A stretch of DNA of 64,000 bases. It comes from Acidicapsa acidisoli (GTDB lineage: Bacteria > Acidobacteriota > Terriglobia > Terriglobales > Acidobacteriaceae). Under the pieces are notes generated by a model. The model worked only from the letters and a program-made list of their open reading frames with translations, was not told where the DNA came from and did not search any database. A program made the translations under genes and the position numbers. Positions 17,771 to 26,758 of this stretch are shown one piece after another; within the stretch, counting starts at the first letter, position 1, and each line of letters starts with the position of its first letter. The DNA lies in assembly GCF_025685625.1 (NCBI RefSeq), contig NZ_JAGSYI010000002.1:930001-994000 (forward strand). Direction: 5' to 3'.

Positions 17771-17834
17771 AACCCCTTTTCGGCAAATCGGCTAAGGTGG
17801 CTTTTGTATCGACTGCGCTGCGTTGAATTACTAG

Positions 17835-17863
17835 ACTGTAAGAATTGGCTGGTAGAAAGTCAA
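17835..17863 (-). promoter_or_regulatory. Putative promoter of the TonB-dependent receptor gene
   Basis: On the minus strand TTGACT (17858-17863) and TACAGT (17835-17840) are spaced by 17 bases. It lies about 65 bases before the receptor start codon, within the divergent region shared with the GH15-like gene. Confidence 0.45.
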
Positions 17864-18034
17864 CGCAAGTTTTGGCGGATTCGGCGTTACCGCGGCATTT
17901 TCAGGACTTTTAAGGCAACTTCTTAAGCTGACTGGCTTTACGGGGCCGGGCCAACCATCCGTTTGAAAGCCCATTGGCCGGAATCGCCGGGTGAGTTGCG
18001 GAATTCAAGCCATTACGGCGAAACTGAGCGGGCC

Positions 18035-19963
18035 ATGTGCTTTATCCGCATCCTCTTCGCTATCGCTTGCGCCAGCCTGTTGGCATCCTCGGACGCCGTT
18101 GCTTCGCACCTTGTCACCGGCAATGGATTCGGGTTCGCGGTGGTGTCGCCGGAAACAGCCACGATCACAGGGTTCTACACGCATCCGTACAGCTTTGTCC
18201 GGCCTGAACCCGGTAATCCGCTCAGTGAAGGAGTGGAAACCGCTAATTTCATCAAGAGTATTGGCTGGGGCGAAAGCGCGTTGCCCGGCGCGTCGGCTGA
18301 TTACGAGGAAGATTCCCACATTGTCCGCGTGCGCAGCGGGAATGGCGAAGGAACTGTGTATATGCCCTTCGGCTTGCGCCGGGCGGCTCTCGTTCTCAGT
18401 TGGGAACCGGGAGGTGGAAATGCGCGTCCGGGTGGCTTGCAGGTGGAATGGAGGCATCCCGTCCGGTCCCAAAAAGCTGTGCGCCTGTCGAGCGTCGAGA
18501 TGCAATTGCTGAAATTCGACGATGTGCCGGAGTCATTGCTGCTCATTCCGCTGGGTACTGAGCGAGCGCATTCTGTCTCACCGCAGCAGGTTCTCGCTTC
18601 AAGCTTGGCATGGGCACTGGTTTCGGTGGAAGGCGATGACGAACTGGAACAGGCTGCTCAGGACTTCATCCGGTGGCGCGCCGGACTCGCGCCGCAGGCG
18701 CTGGTAAAGCGGGAGATGGCAGAACTTGAGGAATGGCGCGTCAAGCCGTCCGTCCACTTCGCCAGTGAACTAGAGCGGCATCTGTGGCGTCAAAGCGAGG
18801 TGATGCTTCGGATTGCGCAGAGCCGTGAGCCTAACCAGCCCGGACGGCACAACTTCGGCCTCATCGTTGCCAGCCTGCCCGATGGCGCGTGGGTGACGCC
18901 GTGGGTGCGCGACATGTCGTATGCGGCTGTTGCGTTGGCACGCATGGGGCATCGCGATGAGGCTCGTGCTGCGCTGCTGGCTTACTTCAACGCTCAGCCA
19001 ACGGGAAAGATGCGGGAACAGACGCAAGGGGCCGATTATCAGATCTCGGTTGTCCGCTATTTTGGGGACGGCTCGGAGGAGCCATTCTTTACCCAGGAAG
19101 GCGATACCAATATCGAGTTCGATGATTGGGGCGAGGCGTTGTGGGTGCTGGGGGAATATCTCAAGTTATATGACGATCCTGATCTGCTGCGCACGGCCAC
19201 CTATCGCGGAAAGCTCTACGAGAGCGCGAGGGATTTCGTGATGAAGCCGCTGATTGCCAACTTGCAGAAGTACGGCGATGGCTTGATTGTCGATGCCGAC
19301 ACTTCGATCTGGGAGGAGCACCAGAAAGACAAGAAGCACTTCGCGTTTTCCACGGCTGCCGCTATTGTGGGCTTGCGCGATTTTGCGGAGGTCGCACAGC
19401 GGGCGGGGGATGATGCGACGCGCACCCAGATTCTGAATCAGGTGTCCCTGTTGCAGAAGGGGTTCAATGCCGCGTTTATACGGGAAGGTAAGCTGCGAGG
19501 AACCCTTGAGGAAGGGGTGAAGAACGACATTGATGGCGCCCTGCTGGCAATTATCGATTTTGGAATTGTCACGGATCTGGCTGTCGTGCGCGATACCGTT
19601 CAAAGAATGGAGCTTCTGAAGGTCGATTCAGGCGGCTACAGGCGTGTGCGCAGTACATACACTGATCCGGCCATCTTCGAGTATTGGTATGAGAGGCAGG
19701 AATTTCTGTTTGTCGATTTCAGCCTTGCGGAGGTGTATTGGCGGCTGGGAAGGAATGCTGAAGCGGCTGCGATTCTCGAACGCATCGTTCGCAAGGCAGC
19801 TGCGGATCACAACATTATCCCTGAGATGTATGTTGCTTTGCCTTGCCGCCTGTTTCCTGGAAAAATTGGCGACCCTACAGGCGCGTTGCCCATGGTGGGA
19901 TACGGCGCGGGGGAATATATTCTGCACCTGATAAAGCGCGAAGCGATGCAGAGCAAACATTGA
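18035..19963 (+). CDS. Secreted GH15-like (alpha/alpha)6-barrel protein
   Basis: Starting at ATG 18035 the 642-residue protein begins with a clear signal peptide (MCFIRILFAIACASLL, cleavage near AVAS). The frame extends upstream to 17963 but those 24 residues are polar and would bury the signal. An N-terminal beta-rich region (about 25-210) is followed by a helical barrel (about 230-640) with features of glucoamylase-like GH15 enzymes: DGAWVTPWVRDMSYAAVAL, IWEEH at the place of the general acid, and the closing stretch IPEMY...GALPMVGYGAGEYIL. This suggests hydrolysis or phosphorolysis of an alpha-glucan or related oligosaccharide in the periplasm. It is divergent from a TonB receptor. Inactive homologues exist, so activity is inferred. 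Confidence 0.7.
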   Translation: MCFIRILFAIACASLLASSDAVASHLVTGNGFGFAVVSPETATITGFYTHPYSFVRPEPGNPLSEGVETANFIKSIGWGESALPGASADYEEDSHIVRVRSGNGEGTVYMPFGLRRAALVLSWEPGGGNARPGGLQVEWRHPVRSQKAVRLSSVEMQLLKFDDVPESLLLIPLGTERAHSVSPQQVLASSLAWALVSVEGDDELEQAAQDFIRWRAGLAPQALVKREMAELEEWRVKPSVHFASELERHLWRQSEVMLRIAQSREPNQPGRHNFGLIVASLPDGAWVTPWVRDMSYAAVALARMGHRDEARAALLAYFNAQPTGKMREQTQGADYQISVVRYFGDGSEEPFFTQEGDTNIEFDDWGEALWVLGEYLKLYDDPDLLRTATYRGKLYESARDFVMKPLIANLQKYGDGLIVDADTSIWEEHQKDKKHFAFSTAAAIVGLRDFAEVAQRAGDDATRTQILNQVSLLQKGFNAAFIREGKLRGTLEEGVKNDIDGALLAIIDFGIVTDLAVVRDTVQRMELLKVDSGGYRRVRSTYTDPAIFEYWYERQEFLFVDFSLAEVYWRLGRNAEAAAILERIVRKAAADHNIIPEMYVALPCRLFPGKIGDPTGALPMVGYGAGEYILHLIKREAMQSKH

Positions 19964-20138
19964 CTACGTGTTATCGCCGCGTCCGTGCAGGGTTAGCGGA
20001 AGAGGACTACATTGGTTGAGGGAGCTTGCCGGGCATCGGCACGGCGTGGTTTCAGAAGCCAGGCTTCCGGCCGCAACGACTTACAGGCGCGGCTTATGCA
20101 ATTTTGATGGGTACGAGCGAATAAAGCGGGGTTGAGGA

Positions 20139-22976
20139 TTGCCGGAAACAATTGATTGGCCGCAAGACACCTATCCGACGCGAAAAAGTCGTCGCAAAGT
20201 TATCTTTTTCGTAGCCGTTGTCGCGGTGATTCTCTTTGGGAGCCGGACGGCGCTCTCCTATTTTGTCGAGGCGCTCTGGTTTCGGTCGCTGGGATATGGC
20301 GGAGTATTCGCGAAATCGCTGGGCTTGCAGTGGGGAATCTTCGCTGCCTTCGCGGTAGTCACTTTCCTTGTTCTCTACGGAACATTTGGCCTGCTGCGGC
20401 GGGCGCATTATGCGGATTTGCCCAGCGGCCACACCATCATCATCGCCGGGCAGCCGGTAAAGCTGTCGGTCGAGCCGGTTATCCGCGTTCTGGCCGTCGG
20501 CGTCTCGCTTCTCGTTGCCGGAATCAGCGGAGCCGCGATGATGGCCGAGTGGCCTGCGCTGGCGCTCTTCTGGTATGCGCCACAAGCCAGCGGCAAGGTG
20601 GCCGACCCTATCTTTGGCATGCCTCTCAACTTTTATCTCTTCACCCTGCCCGCGTGGCACATACTGCTGAACTGGCTGCTGATGCTTGCCGTGCTTCCCT
20701 GCATCATCGCCGGCCTATTTCTGCTGATTACCAGCGGAGCCAACGCGGCCCTTGGTGCGCTTGACGGGCATCGCGTGCGTTATGGACTCTCGGCGACACG
20801 GTGGCGGGGACTCTCGATTGCAGTCGCTTTTCTGCTTCTGGTTGCGGCTCTGCGCGAGTACGTCGGCCGCTTCGACCTGTTATTCGATCCGCATACAATC
20901 TTCCAGGGAGTCAGTTACACGGACGCGCATGTTTCGATCATCGGAATGCTGGTGATCTCGATTGCGCTTGTCCTCGGCGCGGTCATAGCGGCAGTTAGCG
21001 CGGTCCAGGCCTCGCGCAGCCGTTTGCTGGTCGCCGCGATCCTGCCCGCCGCGGTTTGCTATGTGGTGTTTGCAGTGGTTGGCTGGTATGTGGGTAACTT
21101 TGTCGTGAAGCCGAACGAGTTGGTTCGCGAACAGCCTTATATCTCCAACAACATTGAGATGACGCGGCAGGCATTTGGCCTGGATAAGTTCCAGCAGCGC
21201 GAGTTCCCGGCCGAAACCACGGTAGGCGCTACCGATCCCGCGAACAATCAGGCTACTTTGCAAAACATCCGCCTGTGGGACTGGCATGCCTTGCAGGATA
21301 CTCTGCGCCAGATTCAGGAGATTCGCACTTATTACGACTTCCCTGACATCGATATCGATCGCTATGAAATCGACGGCAAAAAGCGCGAAGTGATGCTCGC
21401 CGCGCGGGAGTTGAATGTCGACAAACTGCCTGAGAGCAGCCGCAACTGGATCAACGACAAGCTGATCTACACGCACGGCTACGGCATCACCATGAACCCG
21501 GTGAACGGCTTCACCTCGGAAGGATTGCCGACGCTGATGTTGAGCAACATGCCGGTCCAGAGCACGGTGTCGGGCCTTGATGTGAAACGGCCCGAGATCT
21601 ATTTCGGCGAGATGACCAACACCGATGTCTACGTCAAGACGCGTCAGCAGGAGTTCAACTATCCGCAGGGGCAGTCGAACAGCCTCACTTCGTATGAGGG
21701 CACGGGCGGTATTGTGCTGGGTGGCTTCCTGCGTCGGATTCTGATTGCCATTGACCGCAACGATCTCGGCAAACTGCCCTTCAGCGACGACGTGAACTCA
21801 GCTAGCAGGCTGCTGATGCGGCGCAATATTCGCGACCGCGTATCGGCTCTTGCGCCCTTTCTGACATTTGAGCAGGACCCCTATATCGTACTGGGCAACG
21901 ATGGCAGGCTCAGGTGGGTGATTGACGCCTTTACTACCTCTGACAACTATCCGTACTCCAGCCATTACCGGGTCGACGACCAATCGATCAACTACCTGCG
22001 CAACAGCGTGAAAGCGGTGATCGACGCATACGACGGGACGACTACGTTTTATGTCTTCGATGACCAGGATCCAATCCTGGCAACTTATCGACAGATATTT
22101 CCCGATCTCTTCAAGGACAGATCGACTATGCCAGCCGGACTTGGCAAGCATGTGAGATATCCGGAGCTTCTGCTGAAGACGCAGGCGGAAGTCTACGGTC
22201 TTTATCACATGACCAATCCCGAGGTCTTCTACAACCGCGAGGACCTGTGGACTGTCGCCGCGGAAGTCGGCCTCGGCGATAGCGGCGAGCAGACAACGAT
22301 GGCGATGCAGCCGAATTTCGTGCTGATGAAGCTGCCGGGCGACGATGGCGAGGAGTTCGTTGAGATACTGCCGTTTACTCCGGCCAACCGTAACAACCTG
22401 ATCGGATGGATCGCGGGGCGGAGCGACGGCGCCAACTACGGAACCGCCGTCGTCTATGACTTTCCCAAGACGAAGCTGGTGGATGGTCCGCTTCAGATTG
22501 AAGCGCGCATCGATCAGAATGCGCAGCTTTCGGGTCAGTTGACGTTGTGGAACCAGCAAGGTTCGCACGTCCGGCGCGGAAGCCTGCTCGTCATTCCCTG
22601 CGGCAAGGCGCTGCTGTATGCCGAGCCGATCTACCTCCAGGCCGAGCGCAGCCCGATGCCGGAGCTACGCCTTGTCGTGCTGGCGTTGCAGGACAAGCTC
22701 GCCTACGGAACGACCTTCGAAGCGGCCCTGGCTTCGCTATTCGGCGGAAATGCCTCCTCTTTGACCGCCACGGAAGCGCCGCAGCCATCGGCTCCGGCGC
22801 AGTCTGTCGCTGGAGCGCCGCAACCGGTGGCCGATCTGAACGGGCTCATTTCCGAGGCTTCCAGGGATTTCGCCGACTATCAGCGACTCACCTCGGAAGG
22901 AAAGCTTGGCGAAGCCGGGCAGAAGCTGGAACAGTTGAAGCGGGCACTCGATAAGTTGAATTCGTACAAGAAGTAA
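20139..22976 (+). CDS. UPF0182 family membrane protein
   Basis: A 945-residue protein with seven hydrophobic helices in the first third (about residues 20-42, 60-86, 112-136, 168-195, 222-240, 262-286, 292-315) and then a large extracytoplasmic domain of about 600 residues. Family marks are RTALSYFVEALWFRSLGY near the start, VKPNELVREQPYISNNIEMTR after the last helix, and the KLPFSDDVNSASRLLMRRNIRDRV and YHMTNPEVFYNREDLW stretches. The start is TTG at 20139. The family is widespread in Actinobacteria, Cyanobacteria and Acidobacteriota but has no established function. The C-terminal about 60 residues form a low-complexity linker plus a coiled helix. A hairpin terminator follows at 22992. Confidence 0.93.
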   Translation: MPETIDWPQDTYPTRKSRRKVIFFVAVVAVILFGSRTALSYFVEALWFRSLGYGGVFAKSLGLQWGIFAAFAVVTFLVLYGTFGLLRRAHYADLPSGHTIIIAGQPVKLSVEPVIRVLAVGVSLLVAGISGAAMMAEWPALALFWYAPQASGKVADPIFGMPLNFYLFTLPAWHILLNWLLMLAVLPCIIAGLFLLITSGANAALGALDGHRVRYGLSATRWRGLSIAVAFLLLVAALREYVGRFDLLFDPHTIFQGVSYTDAHVSIIGMLVISIALVLGAVIAAVSAVQASRSRLLVAAILPAAVCYVVFAVVGWYVGNFVVKPNELVREQPYISNNIEMTRQAFGLDKFQQREFPAETTVGATDPANNQATLQNIRLWDWHALQDTLRQIQEIRTYYDFPDIDIDRYEIDGKKREVMLAARELNVDKLPESSRNWINDKLIYTHGYGITMNPVNGFTSEGLPTLMLSNMPVQSTVSGLDVKRPEIYFGEMTNTDVYVKTRQQEFNYPQGQSNSLTSYEGTGGIVLGGFLRRILIAIDRNDLGKLPFSDDVNSASRLLMRRNIRDRVSALAPFLTFEQDPYIVLGNDGRLRWVIDAFTTSDNYPYSSHYRVDDQSINYLRNSVKAVIDAYDGTTTFYVFDDQDPILATYRQIFPDLFKDRSTMPAGLGKHVRYPELLLKTQAEVYGLYHMTNPEVFYNREDLWTVAAEVGLGDSGEQTTMAMQPNFVLMKLPGDDGEEFVEILPFTPANRNNLIGWIAGRSDGANYGTAVVYDFPKTKLVDGPLQIEARIDQNAQLSGQLTLWNQQGSHVRRGSLLVIPCGKALLYAEPIYLQAERSPMPELRLVVLALQDKLAYGTTFEAALASLFGGNASSLTATEAPQPSAPAQSVAGAPQPVADLNGLISEASRDFADYQRLTSEGKLGEAGQKLEQLKRALDKLNSYKK

Positions 22977-22991
22977 GCTGCTACTCCGCAG

Positions 22992-23026
22992 GCCGCCGCG
23001 AAGTGGTTCGTGTTCTTCGCGGCGGC
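22992..23026 (+). terminator. Hairpin terminator after the UPF0182 gene
   Basis: GCCGCCGCGAAG (22992-23003) pairs with CTTCGCGGCGGC (23015-23026) over 12 bases with an 11-base loop, 15 bases after the stop. The following TTATCTTTG is moderately T-rich. Confidence 0.65.
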
Positions 23027-23246
23027 TTATCTTTGTATTGACAATGCAGCCGCAGGATGCGATGTCCGTCTACAGCGACCGCCCCTATTCGCCAAACGTT
23101 CACGTTGCGGGAATAGGCAAAAAGGGCTGTTCTAGGCGAAAATGGTAGAAATGCCGATTGAATGCAGATCCGTTAGAGATTGGTTGAATTGGGACGGGGC
23201 CAACTTCGGATGCGCTCAGGGCGAGGTTGGACGAGGTTGAACAAGC

Positions 23247-23993
23247 GTGACACCTACACAAGTTGAGATTCCAGGCTGGACTGCCGCTGAAATGGAGCGG
23301 CTGGTTGTTGAACTGAATCCTAAGGTTGCGGTTTTCGATTGCGACGGGACACTCTGGGGCGGCGACGCCGGATACGGCTTCATGATCTGGTCCATCGAGC
23401 AGGGGCTGGTTTCGCGCACGGCAAGCGACTGGATCGATACGCGCCACCGGGCTTACCTGGCGGGCAAGATTTCGGAAGTGGAGATCTGCGGCGAGATGAC
23501 GCAGGTGTATGCCGGGTTGCGCGAGCAGGAGATGCGTGCTGCCGCCGCGGAGTTCGTAAAGAACCATGTGCAGCATCATGTCTTCGTTGAGATGGCGCGC
23601 TTGATTGAGGTTTTGCGGTCGCGCGGCGTGACGCTCTGGGCCGTTAGCTCGACCAACAAATGGGTCATCACAGAGGGAGTGCGGCAATTTGGCATTCCCG
23701 AGGAGCGTGTCCTGGCGGCCGAGGTGAGAGTTGAAAGCGCGCTGCTGACAGCCGACCTGATCGATGTTCCCACGGATGAGGGCAAGGCAACCTCGCTGCG
23801 ACGAGTGGGCCTGGACCAGCCAGATGCGGTCTTCGGCAACTCGATTCACGATCTGGCGATGCTGGAGATTGCCCGTAAGGCTTTTCCTGTCAATCCTTCT
23901 CCGGCGTTGCTGGCGGCTGCGGCGAAGCATGGCTGGGGTTATTTCCGGCCGGCTGCCGCGGAGGGTGTTCACGCCGCTGTTGCCGGCGAGTAA
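23247..23993 (+). CDS. HAD-superfamily phosphatase, SerB-like (subfamily IB)
   Basis: This 248-residue cytoplasmic protein starts with GTG 23247. Motif I is VFDCDGTLW with nucleophile Asp31 and acid/base Asp33; motif II is AVSSTNKW (about 133-140), motif III a Lys in DEGKATSLR, and motif IV GNSIHDLAML. A helical cap domain lies between motifs I and II. The arrangement resembles phosphoserine-phosphatase-like and phosphocholine-phosphatase-like enzymes, which hydrolyse small phosphomonoesters with Mg. The usual motif IV double Asp (GDSxxD) reads G-N-S-I-H-D, so one acidic residue is Asn. The next gene is a Nudix hydrolase about 70 bases downstream; they may share a transcript. Confidence 0.82.
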   Translation: MTPTQVEIPGWTAAEMERLVVELNPKVAVFDCDGTLWGGDAGYGFMIWSIEQGLVSRTASDWIDTRHRAYLAGKISEVEICGEMTQVYAGLREQEMRAAAAEFVKNHVQHHVFVEMARLIEVLRSRGVTLWAVSSTNKWVITEGVRQFGIPEERVLAAEVRVESALLTADLIDVPTDEGKATSLRRVGLDQPDAVFGNSIHDLAMLEIARKAFPVNPSPALLAAAAKHGWGYFRPAAAEGVHAAVAGE

Positions 23994-24064
23994 CCGGCGC
24001 AGGAGCAAAAGGGGCGCGAAAGAGGATTTTTCAGCTTGGCCCCGGAAACGGCTACACTGTTTCT

Positions 24065-24565
24065 GTGACGGAAGAGCAGCCAGAGCCCGGAGTGGATTCT
24101 CCTCCTCAGAACGATCCGGTAGAAACAGCGGTCAGTGGCGCAAGTGGAGCACAGAGCGCCCGGCCCAACGCGTTGCGGCTGGTGGTGGCCGCGCTGATGC
24201 TTCGCGGCGACGAAGTGCTCATCTGCCAGCGCAGGCCCGACCAGCCGATGGCGCTGCAATGGGAGTTCCCTGGCGGCAAGATCGAGCCGGGGGAAGGTCC
24301 TGAGCAAGCGCTGGCCCGCGAACTGAACGAAGAGCTGGGCATTGAAGCCACCATCGGTGGTCGCGTCACGCACATTCGCCATAATTACCGGCATGGAGGG
24401 GCGGTCGATCTGCAATTCTTCGCGGTTTACGAGTTTCGCGGCGAGATTGAGAACCGGATCTTCAAAGAGGTGCGCTGGGTGAAGCTCGAAGACTTGCCCA
24501 ACTATGACTTCCTGGTCGCCGACCGGGGGCTGATCAAGGATCTGGCGGCTGGGAAGCTGCTGTAA
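24065..24565 (+). CDS. Nudix hydrolase, MutT-like
   Basis: A 166-residue protein whose first about 45 residues are polar and disordered, followed by a Nudix fold. The Nudix box GGKIEPGEGPEQALARELNEELGI matches GX5EX7REUXEEXGU with the Leu/Asn position variable, and the preceding LQWEFPG and following GGRVTHIRHNY fit 8-oxo-dGTP diphosphatase (MutT/CTP pyrophosphohydrolase) types. It would hydrolyse a nucleoside diphosphate linked to another group, cleaning oxidised nucleotides or similar. Start is GTG 24065. It is convergent with the Nramp-like gene with 24 bases between stops. Confidence 0.87.
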   Translation: MTEEQPEPGVDSPPQNDPVETAVSGASGAQSARPNALRLVVAALMLRGDEVLICQRRPDQPMALQWEFPGGKIEPGEGPEQALARELNEELGIEATIGGRVTHIRHNYRHGGAVDLQFFAVYEFRGEIENRIFKEVRWVKLEDLPNYDFLVADRGLIKDLAAGKLL

Positions 24566-24589
24566 GGTCCGCGTCTCAGTGGTGCGCCC

Positions 24590-25828
24590 TCAATGATGAG
24601 CAAAGATCAGCGCCACGTTCAATCCGATCACAATCAGGCTCGTGGCCCAGGCGATTACATTGAAGAGCCTTGAATTCGTGTGCTCGCCCATCAGGTCCTT
24701 GCGGTTGATCAGGATCAGCATCAGCACAATCACCACCGGCAGCAGGATTCCGTTCAGGACTTGCGAAAGGATGGCCATGCTGACCAGTTGCGAATCCGGC
24801 AAAGCGAGGACGGCGATGGCTCCTCCAGCGATCAGCAGCGTGTAGAGCCAATAGAAGAACGGCGCTTCCTTGAAGCTCTTGTCCACGCCGGATTCGAGGC
24901 CGAGGCCTTCGCAGACTGTGTAGGCTGTCGAAAGCGGGAGGATGGAGGCGGCAAAAAGCGACGCATTGAAGAGGCCGAAGGCGAAGAGCACGAAGGCGTA
25001 GTTGCCGGCCAGAGGGCGCATAGCGTCGGCCGCGTCCGATGGCACTTGGATCGCTCCCATCCCGTGGACGAAGAGCGTGGCGGCACAGGCCACAACGATG
25101 AACCATGCGACGATATCGGTGAAGAAGCTGCCAACGACCACGTCGAGGCGCGAGGCGGCGTAGTCCTTGACGCGAATGCCCTTTTCCACAATCGAGGATT
25201 GCAGGTAGAACTGCATCCATGGCGCGATTGTCGTGCCGACCACGCCGATGGCCATGTAAATGTAGTCGCTGGTCCACGCGGTACGGCGCGGCATCTGGAC
25301 GGTGGCCAGGAGTGCGTCGTGCCAACTGGGCTGCGAGAGCACTCCTGCGAATATGTAGGCGATGTAGACGACTGAGGCGATGAGGAAGATCTTCTCGACC
25401 TGCTTGTAATCTCCGCGCACGGCCAGGAACCAGACCAGGACTGCGCAGATGGGCACCGAAACAAAGCGCGAGACGTGAAAGAGGTGCAGGCTGCCGGCGA
25501 TGCCGATGAATTCAGTGATGACATTGGTGTAATTGACGATGACCAATAGGAGCATCATGACGACGGTGACGCGCAGGCCGAATTCCTCGCGGATCAGGTC
25601 GCTGAGGCCTTTGCCTGTTACAACGCCCATGCGGGCGCACATCTCCTGTACGACGATCAGGGCGAGAGTGATCGGGATCATCGTCCAGAGCAGCGTGTAG
25701 CCGTACTGCGCCCCGGCCTGCGAATAGGTGAGGATGCCGCCGGAGTCGTTATCGACGTTGGCGGTGATGAATCCCGGACCGAGGACGGCCAGAAACAGCA
25801 TGATCCGGATTCGCCAGCGCTTCCACAT
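24590..25828 (-). CDS. Nramp-like divalent metal transporter with altered metal-site motifs
   Basis: The start chosen is ATG 25828 because a GGGAAGAG Shine-Dalgarno precedes it and it gives MWKRWRIRIMLFLAVLGPGF, the normal Nramp N-terminus; a frame open to 26095 adds 89 unlikely residues. The 412-residue protein has about eleven hydrophobic helices. Helix 1 has D26-N-D-S29 where canonical Nramps have DPGN, and helix 6 has A202-P-W204 where they have MPH. The overall family framework (GPGF, AGAQYGY, LQSSIV) remains. Loss of the Met and His/Asn ligands is typical of Nramp-related proteins that do not transport Mn, some moving Mg. A CBS/MgtE_N protein lies about 3.4 kb away. Confidence 0.85.
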   Translation of the reverse strand: MWKRWRIRIMLFLAVLGPGFITANVDNDSGGILTYSQAGAQYGYTLLWTMIPITLALIVVQEMCARMGVVTGKGLSDLIREEFGLRVTVVMMLLLVIVNYTNVITEFIGIAGSLHLFHVSRFVSVPICAVLVWFLAVRGDYKQVEKIFLIASVVYIAYIFAGVLSQPSWHDALLATVQMPRRTAWTSDYIYMAIGVVGTTIAPWMQFYLQSSIVEKGIRVKDYAASRLDVVVGSFFTDIVAWFIVVACAATLFVHGMGAIQVPSDAADAMRPLAGNYAFVLFAFGLFNASLFAASILPLSTAYTVCEGLGLESGVDKSFKEAPFFYWLYTLLIAGGAIAVLALPDSQLVSMAILSQVLNGILLPVVIVLMLILINRKDLMGEHTNSRLFNVIAWATSLIVIGLNVALIFAHH

Positions 25829-26064
25829 CGTCACTCTTCCCGATTCCGGCCATGCCGCTAAGGTAGTAATCCTTCCTGAACATATCACCCCGGACATGCC
25901 CCGGACACGCATCAGACCTGGCGGACGAATTAGCAAAAAATGGACCTCAGAGCGCCTCATCAAACACCGCTTCACCTCTTTGTTTTCAGGTCTTGTTTTC
26001 AGATTGATCCGAAGGCATGTTTCGGAAGTGCGAGCCAGTCGGTTAGGATCATTCGCTGATCTGG

Positions 26065-26096
26065 TTTTCTCAAGAACAAGTTTTCTCAGGAACAAG
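26065..26096 (+). repeat. 16-bp tandem duplication carrying the Shine-Dalgarno of the next gene
   Basis: TTTTCTCAAGAACAAG (26065-26080) is repeated as TTTTCTCAGGAACAAG (26081-26096), 15 of 16 bases identical. The second copy supplies AGGA seven bases before the LOG-family start at 26099. The single difference (A to G) is in that site. Confidence 0.7.
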
Positions 26097-26098
26097 TT

Positions 26099-26683
26099 AT
26101 GGTGAAACGAATTTGTGTGTTTTGCGGTTCCAGCTCCGGAACCGGGGAGATGTATGGCGACGCTGCGCGGGAGGTTGGGCGTGAGCTTGCCCGGCGCGGG
26201 ATCGAACTGGTCTATGGCGGAGGCAAGGTTGGCCTGATGGGCGCGGTTGCGGATGCCTGCCTGGCGGCGGGCGGACGGGTCACTGGCGTCATTCCCCAGT
26301 TGCTAAAAGACAAGGAAGTCGCGCATAACGGGTTGACCGAGCTGCTCGTGGTTCAGACCATGCATGAGCGCAAGGCCCTCATGGCTGACCTCGCGGACGC
26401 CTTCCTTGCGCTGCCGGGCGGCTACGGGACATGGGACGAGTTGTGCGAGGTGCTGACTTGGTCGCAGATCGGGATTCAGCGCAAGGCCAGCGCGATCCTG
26501 AATGTGAACGGGTATTATGATCCGTTGCTGGCGATGGCGGATCGGGCTGTTGCGGAGGGATTTCTGCGGGATATTCACCGCGAGCTGTTGTTAACCGACA
26601 CAGAACCCGCGCGATTGCTGGACCGGATGGAGAGCTACACGGTGCCGTTGGTCGACAAGTGGATGGACCGGAAGAATCGATAG
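26099..26683 (+). CDS. LOG-family protein (TIGR00730), probable nucleoside 5'-monophosphate phosphoribohydrolase
   Basis: This 194-residue Rossmann-type protein begins ICVFCGSSSGTGEMY and has the nucleotide-binding GGGKVGLMGAVADA and the family motif PGGYGTWDE (about 101-109) with the preceding MHERKALM. LOG proteins cleave nucleoside monophosphates to base plus ribose-5-phosphate, in plants and some bacteria releasing cytokinins; in bacteria the physiological role is mostly nucleotide salvage or clearance. The active-site Arg and Glu residues expected in MHERK and GTWDE are present. It is divergent from the Nramp-like gene. A tandem duplication lies at its ribosome binding site. Confidence 0.9.
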   Translation: MVKRICVFCGSSSGTGEMYGDAAREVGRELARRGIELVYGGGKVGLMGAVADACLAAGGRVTGVIPQLLKDKEVAHNGLTELLVVQTMHERKALMADLADAFLALPGGYGTWDELCEVLTWSQIGIQRKASAILNVNGYYDPLLAMADRAVAEGFLRDIHRELLLTDTEPARLLDRMESYTVPLVDKWMDRKNR

Positions 26684-26758
26684 TCTGGCCGACAGGCTCG
26701 CCGTAGCTCCGAAAGATCTTTTGAGTACTGCATATTTCAAATTCAGAGAAAGGACTCG

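Noticed and set aside
25829-26098. Mn (yybP-ykoY) riboswitch before the Nramp-like gene
   Set aside because: No conserved loop sequences on the minus strand; only a duplicated TGTCCGGGG (plus-strand CCCCGGACA) was seen.
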